DNA of 64,000 nt from Sistotremastrum niveocremeum HHB9708 (Eukaryota; Basidiomycota; Agaricomycetes; Sistotremastrales; Sistotremastraceae). The DNA is taken from contig KV419396.1 of assembly GCA_001630475.1 (NCBI GenBank), positions 372,001-436,000 on the forward strand, given 5' to 3'. The notes under the pieces were generated by a model, which searched no databases, was not told the DNA's origin, and worked only from the letters and a program-made list of their open reading frames with translations. Positions 36,401 through 45,697 of this stretch are shown piece after piece (position 1 is the first letter of the stretch; each line of letters opens with the position of its first letter). Both the position numbers and the translations under genes were made by a program.

Positions 36401-39400
36401 TGCTCGCGGATGAAGACAATATTTAATTATTTGCACCGCTAGAAATTTAGCTGAAGCTTGATCAACTGAAACTCTAATCAGCGATACGGCAAGGAATAAG
36501 GCATAGATTGCCTACTGGAAGAGAACCAGTGGTTCTTCTCAAGTTCTAAGCGTTTTTGAACAGCAGCACAATTCGCTACTTGTGCCTTGGCCTCCGCAGC
36601 CAAAAGTGCGATAGCATTGTTGGCTTTGGTTTTCTGCAACTCGTCAGCGTCGGTAGCTGTGCGCCGAGCGATCTTGTCCTTGACGGTTGTAAGAATGGTC
36701 TTGAGTCGCAGCGTCTCCTCGCTGTACCGCTCGATTGGACAAATCAAATCGTACATTGTAAGTTGCCAGAACGTGAGGTAGAAATGCACCCTGCGTTACC
36801 GCTTAAAGTCAACGAAAACTACGCCAGCATAGAGAATATAGTCGTACCCGATGGTGTCTTGTGCACGCTGCGGTAATATCTTACGTAATTCGGGGCCCAC
36901 AGATTCCAACATTGGGACCCAAGGAGCACCCTGGAAAAAAACCTGAACAGGATCCGAATTGCATGAATCAGGGCTACACACCTCAGACGGCTGCTCAGGT
37001 GTTTTCCGAGAAATATCAGCACTATTTTCCAACGACTGCTGATTACCACGAGATGCCATTGAACGCTCTCGAAGGCTCTTCTCGGCTAAATCTTTGAATT
37101 GCGAGAGCTCCTATGCATTTAGTTAATATTTGCCAGGAACGTAGCCCCAAAACCCTACCATTCGTAGTTTTGGTCTGTATATGAGCATAGCTATGGAATT
37201 CTCTATGCCGTACTTCGTCGAGAGTTCCGAGAGTGGAGGAAGACTCGTGACATAGTTCGAGTTGTGCGCACCCATCGTCAGAGCGTCGATGTATTGACAC
37301 AGCAGTGCTTCGCTCTACAGGACATGATGAGCATAAGGGGATAGCAGGAAAGCCCGATGTCCTCACGATGTCATACAAGTGAGCAAGTGCTTTCAAATGA
37401 TCCTTTCGAGAGGTATGCACACATGATTGCCGTTGCTGTGCCAATAAGAGTAGAAGAGGCAGCGATAATTCTGTCACTTTGAGCGCCCCATTAAATCTAT
37501 CGAGCGTTCTCGAAATGAAAGTGGATAACACGCCGCGATGTGATGATGCCACTGCCTCGGTCCGCAAGACGGGTCCGCCTCTCATGCCAACAATTTGTGA
37601 CTCCGAGAGATCCAGAAGTGGGTGAATACCACACATCTGAGCTATAAGATCTTGTAGTATAACAACGTCTTTATGCTCGCCACCACTAAATTGATGAGTG
37701 ATGTATCTGAGCATTGAGGAGAGTTCCATGCGAGGATACACTCTAAAGAGTCCAGATGCGAAGGTCGATAAATCTGAGAATAGTAAGCTATGAGTACTCC
37801 CAGGCAATAAATTAACGTACTCATGAGCCAATCCGAAACACTAATACCGTCATCTTTCATATGATCTCGATCCGGTTTGGAGAAAGCATCAAGAATCACG
37901 TATGTTAAGACGTCGTGTGCAAGGATTGTGACTTTGCTGAGCGCTTTAATCAGCTCAGGTGCCATGTTCTCGTAAGCCTGTACTTGATTCACGGCAATCG
38001 AAAATAAGAGGCACGGATTGGAATGCGCTAGCTTCGCCACAGTCATGTGAAAGTCGTCGACATTCTCGTTGGATAATCTTCGGAGGAGATTCTTGACTTC
38101 ACGATTGACTTCGGTCCTCTTCAATCCCAGCTCGGGATGTCTGGTGTACGTGTGATGTCCCCATTCCGCATATAGCTGCCAACGCTGTGCGACCTCGTAG
38201 TTCTTGAGCACATTCCAAACATCGACTGCAAGGATGCTTTGAGCACCTGTCATGCTCACAGCTGGGAGGATGTGAAGCCGCAGCATCCGTAGCCAATGGG
38301 CATAAGTGTCCTAAGTCTCAGAGTTAGACCAAATCAGTATACACCGAAGCGCAACGAGTCACCTTCTGTTGAGCAAGTTGTTGGCGCGCGACTTGACACA
38401 ACTGAACGACAAAATTCAGATCTCGATGAATCTGAAAGCCAAGTAAATTGACGAGAGGTTCGATCACGAATTCCGTGTCTCGATCGCTCTCGCACAGAGG
38501 GATATTTTGTTGCCAGTGAGGGTAAAAGAAAACAAATTCAGTGCTGACAGTTCCTGGGGGTGTGGGAGCCCAGACCGTCAGAACTGGCTTTGGAGCTTGT
38601 GCTTCAACACGCCCGCCTGAAAACCATTTCATTCGAGGTTGTGTCAAAGATGCCACGTGCTCCATGTTTCGAGGGAAATATGAATCGAAGCGAGGCTTTA
38701 TTGAGATTTTGAGGATTCGAAGGAGAAGATCTGAGATCTCGGGGTGTGAATGAACCATCCACGGGAATTTTGTTATTAGCGAGACAGCCGGCCGTATAGC
38801 CCCGAGGGACAGAAGTGCGGCGGTAATGCCGATTTTTTGCACAAGTGGTTGTCTAGGCACAACGTTCCCCTTTTTAGATTGAGTAGCGGATTTGCTTGGC
38901 TCAGGCGCCATCTGACGAGGTCTTTGAGGAATATCGTCCTTCGACAAGGGGGCTGCTGCTGCTAAAGCATTTGTACTGCTTGCCGATGCCGCCGTCTGCA
39001 AACTATCGAGGTAGTCGCGCTCTATCTTGGGCATTTCTTCGTCACCGGGACTAAGCTAAAGACATAAGTCAGTGTTGCCGTGACTTTATCTTTTCAAATG
39101 GAACAAACATGAGGATAGAGGTCTTCAAGGTTGATGAAGCCCTCTCTGATCAACAGTGCAGCTGTTAAAAACAGGTTCTTAGGAGCCTCTTCGTTCTGCG
39201 CCATATACTGAGTATAAATTGTGTTGGATAATTAATGGGATTTGAACTATTACCTGACATCCGGCAAATTTGAATCCCAAAACTTGAGCACAGACCGGTG
39301 ATTGCCCGTGATCACCGAGAGTGACGTTTCCTTCAGCAATTCTTAGCACTTCGTCTAAGGTTTTGCCAGAGTATGAGCACGGCTTCTTCGAAGCCTCGTG

Positions 39401-40592
39401 ATCAGTCCCATTCAGCCCATCGGGTGCAGGCGAAAGATCACTCATGTCAACATCAGGACTTGAAGATATTCCAGCAGCACTTGCTTGATCTGGGCCCTTT
39501 GAGTGAGCAGTCGTGGGGTCGTTAGATGATTTTCGCTGTCGGCACCAGGGAGAGCAGCGAAGTAAAGCCAGGAAGAAGGCATAGTGGCTCGCGATGTGTA
39601 TAGAGAATATGTCGAGCGTGAGATCTAACGCTCGGTTTGGATCAAGATCGAAGTATCCAATAAGGCTGATCAATTTACTCCAAGCGGCACGAGCGCGAAT
39701 CTGTAAAGCATGATTCGACTCAACAGGTGAACCCGAGAAGGGATCATGTGGTGGACCAAGACTTGCTACCAGTTCTGTCGCGAGCTTGGTATAGCCCTCC
39801 GATTGTTCTCTGACAAGGTTGAACTTGTTCTGCTTGTAGCTGAAAGAAAACTATGTCGGTGTCGAACAGTGACGAAGGAGCTTGAACTTACAAAATGGCT
39901 GTTCTTGTACGCACTTCTCTTTTCTCGAACGCGAATTTATCTGCCACAAGGCCATTCGAGACTAGTATTGTCAAGTCCAGCCTCTCTCGGCAAGTTTTCA
40001 CGTCCAACACTCCGATTGCCTAATCCTTGCACGTCAAACTAAATCGTCTCTCTAAAGCTATCGAGGCTTACCAAGAATTTCTGAAGGACAGCTACCATCA
40101 CATCTTTATCTGCCTCCGCGTCTACCGCCGCCTGCTCTGCCTGTTTAGATGCCGGACTTGGCCCTTGTGACTCCAGATTTTTGACAGCAAGTTTGGCGTC
40201 AAATAATCTATCATCCACTTCAGTGTCGACTGACCACAGAGCATCAATCACGGCGTCGTTGAGTACGGCAAGGGGCCCTGAAGCTCCTGCAGACGAGGAG
40301 GGTAATCTGCCAACTATCTGGTGAATGAAAGTAGCAATCGCGTCCGGAGAAAGCCCTTGAATGGTGGTGGATTTCAAGGCTGAGTTTATGATGGCACATA
40401 GAGTGGTGGCAATGATCACAGGACCATCAGGATTATTTTGGGACAGGAAGTGAGGGACAAGGAGGTTGATCCTTTCGGTGGTGTGGGTCAGCGCGGACAG
40501 ACAGACTAGATAAGCGGGACATACACTTCGCCACGTCCACCGACTTCCCAGGTCTCTATCATACGCCCTAGTCGGTCGACGAGGGCGGCCAT
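33457..40592 (-). CDS. THO2: THO complex subunit 2
   Basis: Scaffold of the THO/TREX complex that couples transcription to mRNA packaging and export. The ATG at 40592 gives MAALVDRLGRMIETWEVGGR, matching the N-terminus of THOC2 (WxxxWExxGRGE), so the start looks right. The helical core continues over more than 15 exons. Diagnostic stretches lie at 37640-38290: WQLYAEWGHHTYTRHPELGL, NREVKNLLRRLSNENVDDFH, TVAKLAHSNPCLLFSIAVNQ, AYENMAPELIKALSKVTILA and HDVLTYVILDAFSKPDRDHM. YKARLHGREKFWMAPDAP marks the end of the folded part. The C-terminal 450 or so residues are disordered, with RD/RS repeats near 34480-34570 (RDRDRDHRDRDRNRDRERD). The last exon ends DSERSRQGRS and a TGA at 33457-33459. Total length is roughly 2,000 residues. 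The gene is divergent from the glycosidase, 195 bp apart. Confidence 0.92.
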
Positions 40593-40787
40593 GAATGAAT
40601 CCGAAATCGTGGACCGCCTGAATTTGGAGGCTCAGGCTGGTCTGCACGACTTTGTTTGGCTCTGTTTGCACACACGGCATCATATCGGGTGGCGACCACG
40701 TTCTTGTGCTGCTCATCATCATCTTAAGCAGGATGATATCATGGTCGTTAATAACATTGCCCCCTCCATACTTTGTTTCCGTTCTGC

Positions 40788-42396
40788 ATGTTCACCATCT
40801 CGCGGCTGCAAGCTCTCGCAACTCTGCCATGGCTTGTAATATCGCTATCCGTCCTCGGAGCAGCTAGCCCTACGCTTTCGACGGGACTCTCTGTCGACCA
40901 GATCTCCAAAGTCAGGGCTCAGATGCTAAATTTGTCCACACAGAGGTGATTCAAGCCCTTTCATACATCCTTTCGCGTTGTTCATGGACTCTTGCAGTTG
41001 GGAGCTTGGTACTGCGTCCGAAGTCCTTCTAGAGCTAGAGTGGCCCGCCCTGTCTGTCTTTGGGGCATCGCCATTTCCACCGCCAATCCAATTAGATTCG
41101 TCTTTGAACCTCTCTGACGTCCTTGCTATCGCCACAAAGTATATTGCATGCTTGCCTCTTCGTGCTCTCTCTGAAGCTTCTTGTGCAGCGTGGTCAACAA
41201 CCGCCCAACAGACACGTTGGAGTTGGTAAATGATGGAGCAGTAGGAGACCCAGCTAGTCAGTAGCGTCTCTCACAAAGATTCGCCCGTCGCTCAAACTTT
41301 CAAGGTCTCGGCGTGGCCGTTCTCTTGGCCAACTGGACCCGAACAAATCGATCCGACAACAATTTCGCGTCAGCGGCCGGCTCGGAATTATCCTACGTAC
41401 TCAACGTTGCCCCCCGAGCACCCGATGGCGCCATCTCTCATCGCAGCGATCAAGTGCAACTATGGTACGCCCTCGAATTTCACTCGATGATCGGGGCTCT
41501 CATGTACGGCAGGGCGGATTTCATATATATGGCACCTCCATTCATTGCGTACTTCGGCGTTCTCCAAGGAGGAGATGCCGAACTTGGTCTACTTCAAGAG
41601 GCATATACACAATGTTCCCTTTATCGAGATAATCTTCAAGATCCCGAAACAAAGCTATGGCAACATATCGGCCTCGGTGACTGGCAGGATCCCACGTTGT
41701 GGGCCACAGGTAAGAGTTTTCGCTAAATCATCATATCTATCTTCCTTCTTGATAAATATTGTCTATTCAGGAAATGGTTGGGCTGCTGCGGGCATGCTGA
41801 GGGTCTTGGAGACAATACAGAAATCTACTCATGCTAAGGAGCTAGAAGGGCAGTCGAAGAACCTGACTCAGTGGGTAGATGAGATCGTGACGGCCGCGTG
41901 GACCTTTCAGGTGACTTTTTTTGGACTCATCACTCTTCATCGTTGATACTCAATTTCTACCCAACAATCTGAAGCAATCCAATGGAACTCTCCTTAATTC
42001 CATCAACGACAATAGCTCGTTCGCGGACTCTTCCGGGACTGCACTGATTGCTTCCGCTACATATCGGCTGGCATTAATCACCAATGATACATCTCATATT
42101 CCAGCTGCCAACAAGGCGTTCACTTTGATACAGAACAGTCTGTCCGACGACGGACTCTTAGAAAATGTAGTTGATCCCCTTACATTCAATTCTCCGGGAA
42201 CAATCAGCCCGGAGGGCCAGTCGTTCGTCCTTCTTCTTCAGACAGCTTGGTGGGACTGGTATAGAAGTACACAAGTGAAGAGTGCGCCAGCTCTGTCGGC
42301 TCTGACGGCTGCCCTTTCTGGCCTGTTCGGCTCGGTATGTTTCCCCATGTCATCTATAAAAGCTCAACTCATAGTCCTCGACATCTTTAGGTCTAG
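40788..42396 (+). CDS. Secreted six-hairpin glycosidase (GH105/GH88-like)
   Basis: Predicted secreted alpha/alpha-barrel glycosidase of the six-hairpin superfamily, nearest in look to GH105 unsaturated glucuronyl/rhamnogalacturonyl hydrolases. The start is MFTISRLQALATLPWLVISL, a signal peptide. Exons then give WELGTASEVLLELEWPALSV, NNRPTDTLELVNDGAVGDPA, LLANWTRTNRSDNNFASAAG, ALMYGRADFIYMAPPFIAYF, YRDNLQDPETKLWQHIG, LWATGNGWAAAGMLRVLETI (the GNGWA turn common to six-hairpin enzymes) and ISPEGQSFVLLLQTAWWDW. The frame ends LSGLFGSV at a TAG at 42394-42396, with the last codon after an intron. Several N-x-S/T sites support secretion. Five introns. The exact family and substrate are inferred from fold-level motifs only. 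Confidence 0.65.
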
Positions 42397-42932
42397 ACAT
42401 CCATCGCTTTCTCGCGTATTTCGCAGGCATCAAATGCCATGCCATGAACATTTTAATTTTAGTACAGGCACACGCTTTCCTCATTAATAATAGATACCAC
42501 TAATAATTATACTATACCAGAGTGACTACACATATTAGCATGTCCATACTTGAACGTGTCGATTAGATGTCAATCATATTACAGTTTATATGATCGTTCG
42601 ATATACGTGGCCTGGGGACATTATTTTTTGAAGTCTGATCCGTTCCAAGGAGAACACGGATTTCGGAGCCGGGAAGTTAGCGGAGTCGAGCGGGGCTTGA
42701 ACCTTCCAAAACTGCCAGACGCTGCAGCAAGACCCTCATCCGAGGACACAGCAGGTGAGTTATATTCCCTATGGTATCTTTTCAGCCGAAGCTGGTGGAT
42801 TCGAGACGTGGAGAGGCGTATGAATGCTATGAGATGTGAAAGAAGTGGCGAAGTGGCTGTCTTTGGGTTGGATGCAGAGCATGAGCAGCGGATGTACTGA
42901 CTATCAGTCCTTTCAGGCTTTGCCACTTCAAC
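42397..42932. other. Intergenic region with probable RPS7 5' leader
   Basis: This 536 bp region separates the glycosidase stop from the RPS7 ATG. A 116-codon frame at 42550-42900 has no recognisable content. A good intron signal lies in the second half (see next entry), which suggests that the RPS7 transcript starts upstream of 42755. The first half shows nothing. Confidence 0.45.
42755..42916 (+). other. Probable 5'-UTR intron of RPS7
   Basis: A strong donor GCAG|GTGAGT at 42755 and a pyrimidine-rich acceptor (TCCTTTCAG) ending at 42916 frame a 162 bp segment that ends 16 bp before the RPS7 ATG. Leader introns are common in ribosomal protein genes. A shorter choice of acceptor exists near 42785. 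This is inferred from splice consensus only. Confidence 0.4.
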
Positions 42933-43637
42933 ATGTCCATCAATAACAAGATCCTTCGGACTGCCAACGCTCCCTTAACACCCCCCGATGAGGTCGAAAC
43001 CAACGTCGCCCAAGCTCTCGTAGATTTGGAAAACAATGTTCCTGAGCTCAAGGCTGAGCTCCGACCCCTGCAGATCTCTGCTGCTAGAGAAGTTGATGTG
43101 AAGGGTGGAAAGAAAGCTATCGTGGTGTTCGTCCCCGTTCCCCAGGTGAAGGCTTTCAGAAAGGTGCAACAGAGGTGCGTACTTGCGATTTTTAACAAAC
43201 GAGACAAAGCTAAACGTTGAATGCACTACTTTTAGACTTACTCGCGAGCTCGAGAAGAAGTTCTCTGATCGTCACGTCGTCTTCGTTGCCCAGAGACGAA
43301 TGCTCCGCAAACCCACCCGTACCTCCCGCGTGAAGCAGAAACGCCCCCGCTCGCGCACTTTGACCAACGTTCACGAGAGAATTCTGGAAGATCTTGTGTT
43401 CCCCACCGAGATTGTTGGCAAGCGTACCCGCGTTGCTGTTGATGGCTCCAAGCTGTTGAAAGTGTGAGTGTTGATCTGATATTGAATGTTATTCGGATCT
43501 TGAACACCCCGATTAGCTTCCTTGACTCAAAAGACGCGACCTCCGTCGAATACAAGTTAGACTCGTTTTCATCGGTGTACCGACGTCTGACTGGCAAGGA
43601 TGTCGTTTTCGAGTTCCCTGTTGTTGCTGCCGAGTAG
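42933..43637 (+). CDS. RPS7: 40S ribosomal protein S7 (eS7)
   Basis: Structural protein of the small ribosomal subunit. The ATG at 42933 gives [20 protein letters not shown]. Two introns of 53-65 bp are inferred, after FRKVQQR and after GSKLLKV. Family stretches: [100 protein letters not shown] and [14 protein letters not shown]. It ends PVVAAE at a TAG at 43635-43637. Length is about 195 residues, normal for eS7. The very even codon use compared with its neighbours fits a highly expressed gene. Confidence 0.97.
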
Positions 43638-43857
43638 GAGGGAAGACTTATGCTTTTCTGAAAAGTCTGCCTATGCATATGTCGATAGATAGTCTAATGA
43701 TGATATGCTGCAAACACAAACAAGCGGAGGACTAATAAGAGCGTCAAGCGCGTTGTGACCTGAACCAAGTTAGGGGTCAGATATTACACCGAAACTGAAT
43801 GCGGGTCACTGCGACACTACACTCTCATCTCGCTCTTTCCTGATTGTTGTCTCTGCT

Positions 43858-45343
43858 ATGAGCGAGCCCTTCCCTGTCCCCGCGCTCGACGTCCCTCGCA
43901 GGCTCAACCGCGAAAGTCTGGACGCAAAAATCGTAGTTTTGGGCAACTCAGGCGCGTTATCGTTCAACTCGACTTTCAATCAGCTAATCTCCGCCATCAC
44001 CTTAGGTGTAGGGAAAACGAGTCTGCTGCACGTATGTGTTATTGATTTGACACGAAAAATGCCACTGAAATCCCTTTTTCCAGCGTTATGTTCAAGATGT
44101 ATTCGATCCTGCACATACAACTTCAACCACTGGCGCGTTCTTCGTAGCCAAGCGACTCTATGTAGACGGTCTGAAGGTCCGCTTACAACTATGGGATACT
44201 GCAGGACAAGAGAGGTTTCGTAGCATGGTACGCTTTCGTCGTCTCGTGGTGCCAAAAGTGTTCACTCTGTTTTCAAGGCCCCCATGTACTATAGGGGTGC
44301 CAATGCTGCACTATTACTGTATGATATTACCAAGGCCTCTTCCTTTAGTGATTTGAAGAACTGGGTATGTTTTGTAGGCCAGTTTCACCTTTCCGGACAC
44401 TGACGCTGTTTGCTGTAGCTCCATGGTAGGCTCTCACTTTCTCGGTCTCCGGTCCCATTATGAATCTCTGTCCAGAATTAAAGAAGAATCGCACCGGTGA
44501 CCTCCTTGTATTTATCGTCGGTGCAAAGGCCGATCTTCATAAACACCGAGAGGTTTCTTCTGACCACGTCCGTCTGTCACTACATACCTGGTTTCCTCCT
44601 CCCAAACCGCCATCGCCGCCTCCCTCACCAAACCCATCGTCATTTATTCGTCCAAGATTCACTAGCCTCACTTCCCTCACATCATCTCATTCAGTACCAT
44701 TCCTTTCGCCACGTACCCGTACCCAAAGCCACTCTCAATCCCCCCCTTCAACACCAGCGCTCGGTCAAGTTACCGTACATAGGTCTGACTCATGCAGTGC
44801 TGTTGCACCATCGCGGGGCGTACGTCCCAACCTTGTGCGAAGGAACACAGCCGCGTCAGTCCCATCCACTGCACTTCCCCTAGTCCAGGATGAGAAGGAT
44901 GAGCACAAACACGAATTCCGGTTCCCCAAGCGTCCACCGGCTTTGCGTCTGAACTCACATTTGGGTCATCAAAACGGAATGGAACAGCAACTGATGTCTT
45001 CCACAAGTGAAATTGTGGAGGAAGATGACGAAGTTGACGACTTTGAGTGGGGAGTAGAAAGGGGTATGCAACTTTTCGAGGTCTCTGCCAAAGATGATCA
45101 AGGTCAGTGTTTTCGTAGTATTTTCGACCACACCGCTGACCCCATCCAGGCGTCCGAGAGCTGTTTGACACACTCATCCGCGCTATCATTGAGCGGCGAG
45201 ATATCATAGACCGCGAACGCGAATTGAGGGAGCGAGATAGCGTTTATCTTCCCGACTCCATGTCACGACCTGATTGGTCAGCGGCTGCAGACGAGGAAGA
45301 AGCGCGTCTTGCTTCAGCAAATCGTTGGCAAACTTGTTGCTGA
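43858..45343 (+). CDS. Rab-family GTPase with a long insertion
   Basis: Small GTPase of the Rab5/21/22-like group, acting in endosomal vesicle traffic. The start is [21 protein letters not shown]1 is [15 protein letters not shown], with an intron starting GC inside it (43952-44005). The effector Thr lies in [13 protein letters not shown], and G3 is [38 protein letters not shown] is followed by a 7 nt exon (44419-44425) that completes WLHELKKNR. G4 is unusual, IVGAKADL instead of GNKxDL. Then about 140 residues of Pro/Ser-rich and acidic sequence come before G5, [29 protein letters not shown] forms the last helix. The C-terminus WQTCC carries a double-Cys geranylgeranylation signal. The TGA is at 45341-45343. 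Confidence 0.85.
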
Positions 45344-45697
45344 GACTGCCGCAAATTCTCTTGTTCACGCTGTTTTGTTCATATCATTTCCAATCGCGTT
45401 TCGATACCCATTCCCTATCCGTCGCTCCTGCTTTTTGTTACACTAGATCACACATCCATTTTGTTTCTCGCTCCATCCATCCATCCCTTGTCACGACGAT
45501 ATCTATATCAGCACATCTTGTCATCATCATTCTTAGTGATTCCTGCATTATACAGTACATAAAGTAATACCGTCTTAGCATTGAATAAATGATAGAAGAC
45601 ACTCGGATCTATTTCAAAGAGGTATGCGACTGAGTATGACATTTCTATTCGTACAATAATCACGGTTAGATTCGGAAACGCTGCCGTACTACGGTGG
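45344..45697. other. Convergent intergenic region without a recognisable feature
   Basis: These 354 bp lie between the Rab stop and the stop of the minus-strand BBE-like gene. The stretch is AT-rich with many ATC/CAT runs and probably holds both 3' UTRs. No gene or repeat is supported. Confidence 0.45.

Noticed and set aside
42690-42715. Minus-strand GGTTCAAGCCC that looks like a tRNA B box
   Set aside because: The flanking bases do not form a T stem, and no A box, anticodon arm or acceptor stem can be built around it.
42550-42900. A 116-codon plus-strand frame between the glycosidase and RPS7
   Set aside because: No family resemblance, and a strong splice donor lies inside it. A 5' leader of RPS7 explains the stretch better.
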